Shown piece by piece: positions 17,214 through 24,958 of a stretch of 64,000 nt of DNA (the stretch's first letter is position 1; each line of letters opens with the position of its first letter). Both the position numbers and the translations under genes were made by a program. Under the pieces are notes generated by a model. It was not told the DNA's origin. It ran no database searches and saw only the letters and a program-made list of their open reading frames with translations. This DNA is from Modestobacter sp. VKM Ac-2982 (GTDB lineage: Bacteria > Actinomycetota > Actinomycetes > Mycobacteriales > Geodermatophilaceae). The DNA is taken from NCBI RefSeq assembly GCF_026967935.1, contig NZ_JAPVBL010000002.1, positions 310,001 to 374,000 on the forward strand, read 5' to 3'.

Positions 17214-18034
17214 CCACCCCCGAGTACCCGACCGCGCTGGGCGCCTCCAGCCGCGAGTCGATCACGCTGCTGGGCACCGACCTGGCCCGCGACGTCATGG
17301 GCACCGTCGGCTTCGGCGAGCTGGCCTTCTGGCTGGCCACCCAGCGGCGGCCCACGCCGGGGGAGACCCGGGTCTTCGAGGCGGTGCTGGCCGCGCTCGC
17401 CGACCACGGCTTCACCCCGACCGCGATCGTCACCCGGCTCACCTACCTGTCGGCACCGGACTCGGTGCAGGGGGCGCTCGCCGCCGGCCTGCTCGGCGGT
17501 GGCTCCCGGTTCCTCGGCGTCACCGAGGACTCCGGCCGCTTCCTGGACGACGTGCTGAAGGGCGTGGACGGCGCGCTGCCGACCGACGACGCGGGCTGGG
17601 ACGGCCTGGCCCTGGAGACGGTGACCGCCCAGCGGGCGGCGCGGCGCTTCGTCCCCGGGCTCGGCCACCACGTGCACAAGGACGGCGACCCGCGCACCCC
17701 CCGGCTGTTCGAGATCGCGACCGAGGAGGGGCTGTTCGGCCCGCACCTGTCGCTGTTCGCCGCGATCGGCCGGGTCCACCCCCAGGTGCTCGGCAAGACC
17801 CTGCCGCTCAACGGGGCCGGGGTGTGCGGTGCGGCGCTGGCCGACCTGGGCCTGCCGCTGGAGCTGCTCCGCGGCTTCGCCCTGCTCGCCCGCACGGCCG
17901 GGCTGATCGGGCAGCTGGCCGAGGAGCTGCGGCACCCGGTCGCCAACGACGTCTTCCTGTCCGTGGACCTCAACAACCGGTCCGTCGCCCCCGACCCGTA
18001 CGTCCCTGACCTCAACGGAGACAGTCATGGCTGA
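17210..18034 (+). CDS. Citryl-CoA lyase / citrate-synthase-like protein
   Basis: 274-residue member of the citrate synthase fold group, of the short type usually annotated citryl-CoA lyase. Clear blocks: MGTVGFGELAFWLATQRRPT, AIVTRLTYLSAPDSVQGALA, AAGLLGGGSRFLGVTED, a His-rich turn PGLGHHVHKDGDPRTPRLF, and the C-terminal RTAGLIGQLAEELRHPVAND. Known relatives cleave citryl-CoA to acetyl-CoA and oxaloacetate. The GTG start overlaps the CoA-transferase stop, and the C-terminus overlaps the ligB start by 8 bases, so the three act together. Its natural substrate here is probably another tertiary-hydroxy acyl-CoA (inference). Confidence 0.8.
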   Translation: MTTPEYPTALGASSRESITLLGTDLARDVMGTVGFGELAFWLATQRRPTPGETRVFEAVLAALADHGFTPTAIVTRLTYLSAPDSVQGALAAGLLGGGSRFLGVTEDSGRFLDDVLKGVDGALPTDDAGWDGLALETVTAQRAARRFVPGLGHHVHKDGDPRTPRLFEIATEEGLFGPHLSLFAAIGRVHPQVLGKTLPLNGAGVCGAALADLGLPLELLRGFALLARTAGLIGQLAEELRHPVANDVFLSVDLNNRSVAPDPYVPDLNGDSHG

Positions 18035-18908
18035 ACTGGCCGCGGTCATCGCGTCCACCCACCACCCCTTCTACTACCGGGCGAGCACGGCCACCGGTGC
18101 GGACCGGCCGCCGTTCGCCGACGAGTGGGTGGCGAAGATCGAGGCGTTCCGGGAGACGCTCACCCGCGCGGAGCCCGACGTCCTGGTGATGGTCGGCAGC
18201 GACCACTTCCACCAGCTGTGGCTGGACAACATGCCGCAGTTCCTGGTGGGCAAGGCGCCGTTCTTCGACGCCAACTTCCACAACGAGGAGCGGGAGTTCG
18301 GGCTGCCGAAGATGACGTTGCGCGGTGAGGAGGACCTGGCGGCGCACCTGCTGCGGGACGGGCTGGACCGGGACTTCGACCTGGCGTTCAGCAACGAGCT
18401 GCGGATCGACCACAGCATCACCTGCCCGATCATCACGCTGCGCCCGCAGGCGGACCTGCCGATCGTGCCGATCTACACCAACATCTTCGCCCCGCCGCTG
18501 CCGCAGCCCAAGCGGTTCGTGCAGCTGGGCCGGGCGATCCGGGAGATGGTCGAGTCCTGGGAGAGCGACAAGCGGGTGGCGGTGATCGGCACCGGGCACC
18601 TGTCCCTGGAACTCGGCGGGCCGCGGCAGTTCGGTGAGCACGGGCCGGACCCGGAGTTCGACCGCAAGGCCGTCGAGTGGATCGCCAGCGGTGACATCGA
18701 GGGCTGCCTGGCCGAGGTCTCCCTGGAGTCCCTGCACCACCCGGGCAACGCCACCCACGGGTTCATGGACTTCATGCTGATGATGGGCGTGGCCGGGGAG
18801 GGCGCGAAGGCCGACCACGTGGACACCCTGGACCTGTTCCACACCATGGAGGCCTACTTCACCTGGTACCCCAACGGGGTCCCGAGCGGCAGCGGGGTGT
18901 CGGCATGA
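18027..18908 (+). CDS. LigB-type extradiol dioxygenase, catalytic (beta) subunit
   Basis: Non-haem iron(II) extradiol ring-cleavage enzyme of the LigB superfamily (protocatechuate 4,5-dioxygenase beta subunit type), 293 residues. Candidate iron ligands: the His pair in ASTHHPFYY near the N-terminus, His in VGSDHFHQLW, and an acidic residue later in the chain; GTGHLSLELGGPRQFGEHG is a family block. GGAGAC precedes the ATG. It pairs with the LigA-like subunit encoded directly downstream with ATGA overlap. Substrate may be protocatechuate, gallate or another catecholic acid; sequence alone does not say. Confidence 0.87.
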   Translation: MAELAAVIASTHHPFYYRASTATGADRPPFADEWVAKIEAFRETLTRAEPDVLVMVGSDHFHQLWLDNMPQFLVGKAPFFDANFHNEEREFGLPKMTLRGEEDLAAHLLRDGLDRDFDLAFSNELRIDHSITCPIITLRPQADLPIVPIYTNIFAPPLPQPKRFVQLGRAIREMVESWESDKRVAVIGTGHLSLELGGPRQFGEHGPDPEFDRKAVEWIASGDIEGCLAEVSLESLHHPGNATHGFMDFMLMMGVAGEGAKADHVDTLDLFHTMEAYFTWYPNGVPSGSGVSA

Positions 18909-19264
18909 GCAAGTACCTGCTGGACAAGTTCCTCTACACCGTGGACCGGGACCCGGAGCTGACCGAGCGCTACCGGGAGGACCCGGCCGGCACGGTCACC
19001 TGGTGGGAGGCCGAGATGGCCAACACCGTCCTGAACTGCATCCCGGCGGAGAAGACCACCTGGCTGGCCTTCACCGACGCCGAACGGCGGGCGCTGGCCG
19101 AGCACGACCACGTCGCACTGTTCGAGATGGGCGCGCACCCGTTCCTGACGCTCACCCTCTTCATCGCGCTCTTCGAGCGCGACCACGGGCCGATGGAGTA
19201 CCAGCGCGCCTACGGCAAGGCGATGGAGCACATCTCCATGCCCTACCCCGACATCGCGACCTGA
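18905..19264 (+). CDS. LigA-type extradiol dioxygenase, alpha subunit
   Basis: 119-residue all-helical small subunit of a type II extradiol dioxygenase. Begins MSKYLLDKFLYTVDRD, with FTDAERRALAEHDHVALFEMGAHPF in the middle, as in LigA proteins, which cap the active site of LigB. Its ATG overlaps the beta-subunit stop. A separate LigA (not fused, as in gallate dioxygenase GalA) favours a protocatechuate-like enzyme. Confidence 0.87.
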   Translation: MSKYLLDKFLYTVDRDPELTERYREDPAGTVTWWEAEMANTVLNCIPAEKTTWLAFTDAERRALAEHDHVALFEMGAHPFLTLTLFIALFERDHGPMEYQRAYGKAMEHISMPYPDIAT

Positions 19265-19268
19265 GCCG

Positions 19269-20243
19269 GTGCGCGCCGCCGTCCTGACCCGGCCGGGCGA
19301 GACACCGGCCCTCGCGGAGCACCCGGACCCGGTGCCCGGCGAGGGCCGGACCCTGGTCCGGGTGACCGCCGCACCGATCGTGCCGCTGGACCTGCTCTGC
19401 GCCTCCGGGACGTCGTACTTCGGCCGCCCGGCCGTCCCCTACGTGCCCGGCGTGCAGGGGGTGGGGGTCGTGGTGTCGTCGGCGGTGCTGGCGCCCGGCA
19501 CCCGGGTCTGGTTCGCCACCTCCGCGGGCATGAGCCCGGGCGATGGCAGCCTGGGCGAGCTCTGCGGCGTGCCGGACGCCGACGTCGTCCCGCTCGCCGG
19601 GGACCTGCCCGACCCGGTCGTGGCAGCGCTGGGGCTGTCGGCCGTCGCCGGCTGGATGGCGTTGACCTGGCGCGGCCGGTTGCAGCCGGGGGAGCGGGTG
19701 CTGGTGCTCGGTGCCGGGGGTGCAGTCGGCCAGGCCGCGCTGGGGGCCGCCCGCGCGCTGGGGGCCGGGCGGGTGGTCGGGGTCTGCCGCTCGCCGTCCG
19801 CAGCGGACCGTGCCCGCCAGGCCGGCGCCGAGGACGTCGTCCTCACCGGGGACGGCGGCGACCTGGCTGCCCGTATCCGGCAGACGGTCGGCTCGGACGT
19901 CGACCTCGTCGTCGACCCGGTGTTCGGTGCCGTGGCCGCGGCGGCGTGCTCGGTGCTGGCGCCCGGTGGGCGGCTGGTCAACCTGGGTGGCGCGGCCGGG
20001 GACGCCGCCGAGTTCTCCTCCGCCGTGCTGCGCAGCCGGAGCATCGACGTGCTCGGCTACACCAACAACGCGCTCACCGGCGAGCAGCGGGCCGCCGCGC
20101 TGACCGCGGTGCTGCGGCACGCCGCGGCCGGGCAGCTCCGCGTGGAGCACGCCGTCCTCCCGCTGGCGCGGGTCGAGGAGGCCTGGGCGGCCACCGCGGC
20201 CGGGGGCGGGAGCCGGTCCGTCGTCGAGCTGCCGGTGCCTTGA
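19269..20243 (+). CDS. MDR-superfamily quinone/alcohol oxidoreductase
   Basis: 324-residue medium-chain dehydrogenase/reductase. The NADP-binding motif LVLGAGGAVGQAALGAARALGA is clear, followed by VDPVFG and GGRLVNLGG. The zinc-binding Cys cluster of true alcohol dehydrogenases is absent, so it is likely a zinc-independent quinone-reductase-like or enoyl reductase-like enzyme. It starts with GTG 4 bases after the ligA stop and ends the operon. It may reduce or oxidise an intermediate after ring cleavage. Confidence 0.8.
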   Translation: MRAAVLTRPGETPALAEHPDPVPGEGRTLVRVTAAPIVPLDLLCASGTSYFGRPAVPYVPGVQGVGVVVSSAVLAPGTRVWFATSAGMSPGDGSLGELCGVPDADVVPLAGDLPDPVVAALGLSAVAGWMALTWRGRLQPGERVLVLGAGGAVGQAALGAARALGAGRVVGVCRSPSAADRARQAGAEDVVLTGDGGDLAARIRQTVGSDVDLVVDPVFGAVAAAACSVLAPGGRLVNLGGAAGDAAEFSSAVLRSRSIDVLGYTNNALTGEQRAAALTAVLRHAAAGQLRVEHAVLPLARVEEAWAATAAGGGSRSVVELPVP

Positions 20244-20329
20244 CCGAGGACCGCCGGTGGTGACGGATGGGACGGGTGTGTCCGGAGAGTGACGCGACCA
20301 CCGTCACCCGATGAAATGCGGGCGACGGA

Positions 20330-20358
20330 TTGTCACGACTACATAACGCCGTTAGGTT
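20330..20358 (+). promoter_or_regulatory. Promoter upstream of the c-di-AMP riboswitch
   Basis: TTGTCA (20330-20335), 17 bases, then TAGGTT (20353-20358). The transcript would start near 20365, giving a leader of about 210 bases that contains the whole riboswitch. Confidence 0.6.
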
Positions 20359-20406
20359 TGCCGGGTCCAGTCGGTCGCCACGTCCCCACCCGGGGAGCCC
20401 GACCGG

Positions 20407-20542
20407 ACGCCGCCGAGTCGCCCTCCGGGGCGAGCCGGGGACCCACCGCACCACTGGGGTGAATCCCGCGCCCGGACGAGGAGTCCGGGCAGGGTAGGGC
20501 TGCTTCCCGCCCGAACCCGTCAGCTGACCTGGTAGGCGGCCA
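20407..20542 (+). ncRNA. Cyclic di-AMP riboswitch (ydaO/yuaA class)
   Basis: Conserved ydaO segments occur in order: GCCGAGTCGCC, CGAGCCGGGGACCCA, ACTGGGGTGAATCCCG, CCCGAACCCGTCAGCTGACC and GGTAGGCGGC. The outer P1 stem pairs GCCGCC (20409-20414) with GGCGGC (20535-20540). In actinobacteria this class sits in front of secreted cell-wall hydrolase genes, which is the arrangement here. The ligand usually turns the gene off; the mechanism here is not visible. Confidence 0.88.
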
Positions 20543-20574
20543 TCGGAAGACACCTGTACGGAGCACTCCTGCCC

Positions 20575-21468
20575 ATGCGCGCCCGCACCACCACCTCCAG
20601 CTCCACCAGCCGCCGGCGTCCGCCGGCCGGCGTCCGCCGGCCCGGGCTCTACCTCGCCGTCGCGGCGGCCGGTGCCGTCCTGGTCAACGTCGTCGTGGGC
20701 GCCGGCCCGGCGGCCCAGGCCGACCCCGTGGCCTCGGAGCCGGTGAGCGTCGCCGCGCAGCTGGGGCTGGCCGCCGAGTCCGGCGCCGTCGACGGGACCG
20801 AGGACCTCCGGCCGCTCGAGGAGCTGGCAGCCAGCCGGGCCACCCGGGAGGCCGAGCAGACCGCCGCCCAGCAGGCCCAGGCCGCGGCCGACCAGGCCGT
20901 GCTCGACCAGCAGGCAGCGGAGGCGGAGGCAGCACGCCTCGCCGCCGAGGCCGCGGCCGCCGCTGAGGCCGAGGCCGCTCGGGTCGCCGCCGAGGCCGCC
21001 GCTGCTGAGGCCGAGGCGCAGTCAGCCGCCGCCGCTCCGGCCCGGGCCGGGACCGCGGCCAAGCCCTCCGCCGCGGCGCCCTCGAGCTCCGGCACCGCGG
21101 TGACCGCGACCGCGAAGATCAGCAACTCCGCCGGACCGATCAAGCCGCAGGCGCAGGCCGCCGCGAACGCCGTGGTCAGCAACGTGCCCGGCGCCGGCTC
21201 GATCACCCTGGGCGGCACCCGGCCCAGCGCTGCCGACCCGCACGGTCACCCGTCGGGGCTGGCGGTGGACTACATGGTCATGTCCAACGCCGCCCTCGGT
21301 GACGCGATCGTCGCCTACCACGTGGCCAACTGGGCCGCGCTCGGCGTCGACTACATCATCTGGGAGCAGCGGATGCTCTCCTCGCCCGGCGGCTCCTGGA
21401 AGCAGATGGAGGACCGGGGCAGCGTGACGGCGAACCACTTCGACCACCCGCACGTCAACTACCGCTAG
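20575..21468 (+). CDS. Secreted coiled-coil cell-wall protein under c-di-AMP control
   Basis: 297-residue exported protein. Basic N-terminus followed by a signal segment (LYLAVAAAGAVLVNVVVGAG, cleavage near AAQADP), then an Ala/Glu-rich coiled coil at about residues 90-150 with repeats of the type AEAEAARxAAEAAA, a low-complexity Ala/Ser/Pro linker, and a C-terminal domain of about 100 residues (GGTRPSAADPHGHPSGLAVDYM; VDYIIWEQRML; HFDHPHVNYR). That last domain is found at the end of actinobacterial peptidoglycan-hydrolase-like proteins and has conserved His/Asp. The riboswitch upstream links it to cell-wall and osmotic control. Confidence 0.8.
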   Translation: MRARTTTSSSTSRRRPPAGVRRPGLYLAVAAAGAVLVNVVVGAGPAAQADPVASEPVSVAAQLGLAAESGAVDGTEDLRPLEELAASRATREAEQTAAQQAQAAADQAVLDQQAAEAEAARLAAEAAAAAEAEAARVAAEAAAAEAEAQSAAAAPARAGTAAKPSAAAPSSSGTAVTATAKISNSAGPIKPQAQAAANAVVSNVPGAGSITLGGTRPSAADPHGHPSGLAVDYMVMSNAALGDAIVAYHVANWAALGVDYIIWEQRMLSSPGGSWKQMEDRGSVTANHFDHPHVNYR

Positions 21469-21507
21469 ACGGCGCTGGCCCGGCCGCCGGCAGCGCGCCA
21501 CCATGGG

Positions 21508-22338
21508 GTGGTGCTGCGGTCGGTGCTCCGGGCCGCGTTGATCGGTGCGATCGTGCTGGTCGTGGTGGTCGGCCTGCTGTGGACGTTCCAACGCCGGCTG
21601 GTGTACCTGCCCGACGACGGCCCGGTGCCGGCCGCCGCTGACGTCCTCCCCGGTGGCCGGGACGTCGAGCTGACCACTGCGGACGGGCTGACCCTCGGCG
21701 CGTGGTTCGTGCCCGGCGCCACGGCCGACGCCCCGGCCGTGCTCGTGGCCAACGGCAACGGCGGTCACCGCGGGGTGCGGGCCCCGCTGGCCCGGGCGCT
21801 GTCGGACGCGGGGCTGGGGGTGCTCCTGTTCGACTACCGCGGGTACGGCGGCAACCCGGGCAGCCCGAGCGAGGCCGGGTTGGCCCTGGACGTCCGCGCG
21901 GCGCGCGACTGGCTGCTGACCGACGGCGGGGTCCCCGCCGAGCGGCTCCTCTACTACGGGGAGAGCCTGGGCGCCGGCGTCGTCACCGAGCTGGCCGTCG
22001 CGCACCCGCCGGCCGGGCTGGTGCTGCGCTCACCGTTCGTCGACCTGGCCGCCGTCGGCAGCGAGCACTACCCGTTCCTGCCGGTCCGGTTGCTGCTGCG
22101 GGACCGCTACCCGGTGGAAGAGCTGGTCTCCCGGGTCGAGGAGCCCACCACCGTCGTCCTCGGCACCGCCGACTCGATCGTGCCGCCGGAGCAGAGCAGA
22201 GCGGTGGCCGCTGCCGCCGGGCAGCTGCACCGCACGGTCGAGGTGCCCGGCGCCGACCACAACGACGCCGTCCTGCTGGACGGCGACCAGCTGGTCGCCG
22301 CCGTCGTCGAACTGGCCCGCCTGACCACCGACCCCTGA
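21508..22338 (+). CDS. Membrane-anchored alpha/beta hydrolase
   Basis: 276-residue serine hydrolase of the BEM46/YfhR type. One N-terminal membrane anchor (AALIGAIVLVVVVGLLWTFQ) precedes the hydrolase domain. The catalytic triad is visible: nucleophile Ser in GESLGAG, Asp in GTADSIVPP, His in GADHNDA; RGYGGNPGSPSE is typical of the family. GTG start at 21508 (a second GTG follows directly). Alone between the cell-wall gene and selO. Substrate unknown; an esterase or peptidase role at the membrane is likely. Confidence 0.82.
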   Translation: MVLRSVLRAALIGAIVLVVVVGLLWTFQRRLVYLPDDGPVPAAADVLPGGRDVELTTADGLTLGAWFVPGATADAPAVLVANGNGGHRGVRAPLARALSDAGLGVLLFDYRGYGGNPGSPSEAGLALDVRAARDWLLTDGGVPAERLLYYGESLGAGVVTELAVAHPPAGLVLRSPFVDLAAVGSEHYPFLPVRLLLRDRYPVEELVSRVEEPTTVVLGTADSIVPPEQSRAVAAAAGQLHRTVEVPGADHNDAVLLDGDQLVAAVVELARLTTDP

Positions 22339-22340
22339 CC

Positions 22341-22406
22341 CACCAAAATGGCCATTCTGGTGGTTGGGACGGCCGGGCTCGACCACCACAATGGCCATTT
22401 TGGTGG
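22341..22406. repeat. Two inverted copies of a palindromic repeat between convergent genes
   Basis: The core CCAAAATGGCCATT appears at 22343 and as its inverse AATGGCCATTTTGG at 22390-22403, each copy itself almost palindromic, together filling the 75-base gap between the hydrolase and selO stops. It can fold as one large stem or two small ones and probably acts as a bidirectional terminator; it may be a REP-like family. Confidence 0.6.
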
Positions 22407-22413
22407 TGCTGGG

Positions 22414-23880
22414 TCAGGTGCCGCAGAAGGTCTGGTAGGTGGCGCCGAAGTCGGCGGGGGCGGGGGTGGCGTACCGCTCCAGGCCCGGGCGCTCGGCGTA
22501 CGGGTGGGTCACGGCGTCGAGCAGGGGACCGAGCGGGGCGAGGTCGCCTGCGGTCGCCGCGGTGAGCGCCTCCTCGACGAGGTGGTTGCGCGGGATGTAG
22601 AGCGGGTTGACCCGGTCCATGGCGTCGGCGTCCGGGGCCAGTGCGCGCCAGCGCTCCGACCACGCGTCGAACGAGGCCAGGTCCAGGGAGAGGTTGCGGA
22701 CCGGGTCGACGTCGCCGCGGGCGGCGGCGCCGAGCAGCCGAAACGCCGACGTGTGGTCGACGTGGCCGGCCTGGAGCAGGCCGAGGAACTCCTCGACCAG
22801 CGGCGCGGCCACCGCGTCGTCCAGCCCGTCGGGCAGGCCCAGCTTGGCCCGCATCCCGGCCGACCAGGCTGCGTCGTACTGCGGCCGGAACTCGCCCAGA
22901 GCCGCCACCGCCAGCTCGATCGCGCGCTCCTGGTCCTCGGCGAACAGCGGCAGCAGGGCCTCGGCGAGCCGGGCGAGGTCCCACTCGGCGACGATCGGCT
23001 GGTTGCCGTAGGCGTAGCGCCCGCCGGTGTCGATCGAGCTGTACACCGTGGCCGGGTCGTGGGCCTCCAGGAAGGCGCACGGCCCGTAGTCGATCGTCTC
23101 GCCGGAGATGGTCACGTTGTCGGTGTTCATCACGCCGTGCACGAACCCGACCTGCATCCACCGGGCCACCAGCTCGGCCTGGGCGGTGACCACCGCGGCG
23201 AAGAGCGCGAGGTACGGGTTCTCGGCCTGCGCGGCGTCCGGGTGGTGCCGGCTGATCGCGTGGTCGGCGAGCCGGCGCAGCAGCTCGGCGTCCCCGCTGA
23301 CCCGGGCGTACTGGAAGCTGCCCACCCGCAGGTGGCTGCTCGCCACCCGGGCCAGGACGGCGCCGGGCAGCAGCGTCTCCCGGCGCACCGAGCGCCCGGT
23401 CGCGACCACGGCCAGGGAACGCGTGGTGGGGATGCCGAGGGCGTGCATCGCCTCGCTGATCACGTACTCGCGCAGCATCGGGCCGACCGCGGCCAGCCCG
23501 TCGCCGCCGCGGGCGAACGGGGTGCGCCCCGAGCCCTTGAGGTGCAGGTCGCGCAGCCGGCCCGCCACGTCGGTCAGCTCGCCGAGCAGCAGCGCCCGGC
23601 CGTCGCCCAGCCGCGGGACGAAGCCACCGAACTGGTGCCCGGCGTAGCCCTGGGCGACGGGGGTGGCCCCGGCCGGGACGGCGGTGCCGACCAGCAGGCG
23701 CAGCCCCTCGGCGGTCCGCAGCGTGGCGGGGTCGAGCCCGAGCTCGGCGGCCAACGGCTCGTTGAGCAGGAGCAGCCGGGGATCCGGGGCGTCGTCGGCC
23801 TGCCAGGCGACGGCCAGCTCCGGCAGCTCCCGGGCGAAGCGATGGTCCAGGCTGAGGGTCGGTGCCGGTGCGAGACTCAC
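22414..23880 (-). CDS. selO: SelO/YdiU protein adenylyltransferase
   Basis: Pseudokinase-fold enzyme that transfers AMP from ATP to Ser/Thr/Tyr of target proteins during oxidative stress. 488 residues with family blocks [77 protein letters not shown] and [15 protein letters not shown]. The C-terminus ends TFCGT, with Cys where some SelO proteins carry selenocysteine; the codon is TGC. GTG start at 23880. Bounded by palindromic repeats at its 3' end. Confidence 0.94.
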   Translation of the reverse strand: MSLAPAPTLSLDHRFARELPELAVAWQADDAPDPRLLLLNEPLAAELGLDPATLRTAEGLRLLVGTAVPAGATPVAQGYAGHQFGGFVPRLGDGRALLLGELTDVAGRLRDLHLKGSGRTPFARGGDGLAAVGPMLREYVISEAMHALGIPTTRSLAVVATGRSVRRETLLPGAVLARVASSHLRVGSFQYARVSGDAELLRRLADHAISRHHPDAAQAENPYLALFAAVVTAQAELVARWMQVGFVHGVMNTDNVTISGETIDYGPCAFLEAHDPATVYSSIDTGGRYAYGNQPIVAEWDLARLAEALLPLFAEDQERAIELAVAALGEFRPQYDAAWSAGMRAKLGLPDGLDDAVAAPLVEEFLGLLQAGHVDHTSAFRLLGAAARGDVDPVRNLSLDLASFDAWSERWRALAPDADAMDRVNPLYIPRNHLVEEALTAATAGDLAPLGPLLDAVTHPYAERPGLERYATPAPADFGATYQTFCGT

Positions 23881-23932
23881 CCCACCGAGGCTACGTCCGA
23901 TCCCGGGAGCTGCCAGTCGCAGCAGCGTCGGC

Positions 23933-24802
23933 TCAGAGGTGCGGCGCCAGCTGCTCGACGGCCCAGGAGCGCAGCGTGGTCGGCGTCGTGGTGAGCACCG
24001 AACGGGGATCAGCCGGCATGAAGTCCTCCCGCAAGCCGCGGCCCATCCCGACGAACCCCTCGACCTGGGCCTCGGACAGCCCCGCCGCCCGGAGGCCGGC
24101 GCGCAGGTCGTCGTCGCCGATCTGCTCCGCCCGGACCCGCCGGCCGGTGACCGCAGCCACGATGCCGGCCACGGTCTCGAAGGTGAGGTCTGTCGGCCCG
24201 TGCACGGCGAGCACCCGCCGGCCGGACCAGCCCGGGGACAGCAGGTTGGCCACCGCCACCTCCCCGATGTCCCGGGGGTCGACCCAGGGCATCGGCCGGT
24301 CGATCGGCATGGTGGTGCGCAGCACGCCCTCCCGCAGCCCGTCGAGGTCGGACAGCAGGTTGGTGAAGAAGTACCCGCAGCGCAGGTGGAGCACCGGGGC
24401 GCCGGTCTCCTCCAGCTGCTCCTCGGTGCGCGCGAGCCCGTCGATCTGCCCCACGCCGTGCCGCTTCTCGGCGCCGACGCTGCTCTGGAACACGACCCGG
24501 GACACCTGGTTCTCCCGCACCGCGTGTGCGGCGACCGCGCCCATCCGGGTGGACGTGGCGACCGGGTCGTCGTCCAGCGTCGGTGGATCGACCCAGTAGA
24601 GGGCGTCCGCGCCCTCGGTCGCCCGCAGCACGGTGTCCAGGTCGTCCTGGTCACCGACCACGAGGTCGACCAGCTCCCGCGTCTGCGGGTCGAGCTTCTC
24701 CGGGGAGCGCAGCAGCAGGGTGGGCCGCCGCCCGGCCTGCAGGAGCAGCCGGACCACGCGGGAGCCCACGTGCCCGGTCGGGGTGGTGACGACGATCCTC
24801 AT
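23933..24802 (-). CDS. NmrA-like NAD(P)-binding protein
   Basis: 289-residue atypical short-chain dehydrogenase of the NmrA/HSCARG type: N-terminal dinucleotide motif [31 protein letters not shown] in place of the classical active site, and [14 protein letters not shown]. Such proteins sense NADP redox state or reduce quinones. The ATG at 24802 has GGAGG 7 bases upstream. Monocistronic; target unknown. A related gene occurs at 53688-54557. Confidence 0.85.
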   Translation of the reverse strand: MRIVVTTPTGHVGSRVVRLLLQAGRRPTLLLRSPEKLDPQTRELVDLVVGDQDDLDTVLRATEGADALYWVDPPTLDDDPVATSTRMGAVAAHAVRENQVSRVVFQSSVGAEKRHGVGQIDGLARTEEQLEETGAPVLHLRCGYFFTNLLSDLDGLREGVLRTTMPIDRPMPWVDPRDIGEVAVANLLSPGWSGRRVLAVHGPTDLTFETVAGIVAAVTGRRVRAEQIGDDDLRAGLRAAGLSEAQVEGFVGMGRGLREDFMPADPRSVLTTTPTTLRSWAVEQLAPHL

Positions 24803-24958
24803 CGACAGCCTCCGGTGGATGCGTGTGTGCTGTGGCGTACCCGGCCATGCCAGCAGGGGGTGCCGACAGTTCTCCGACGGCCCGGCCGCGCCTCGTGCCC
24901 GGACCTCCCGGACGTCCGGGAGACTCCGCACAACGGCGGTCGACGAGGACGGTGCGAC

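Noticed and set aside
20930..21020. DNA repeat within the coiled-coil gene
   Set aside because: The repetition follows from the Ala/Glu heptad-like protein sequence and is not an independent element.
22414..22416. Possible selenocysteine codon at the SelO C-terminus
   Set aside because: The penultimate motif uses TGC (Cys) and the only TGA is the terminal stop; no SECIS-like element was seen.
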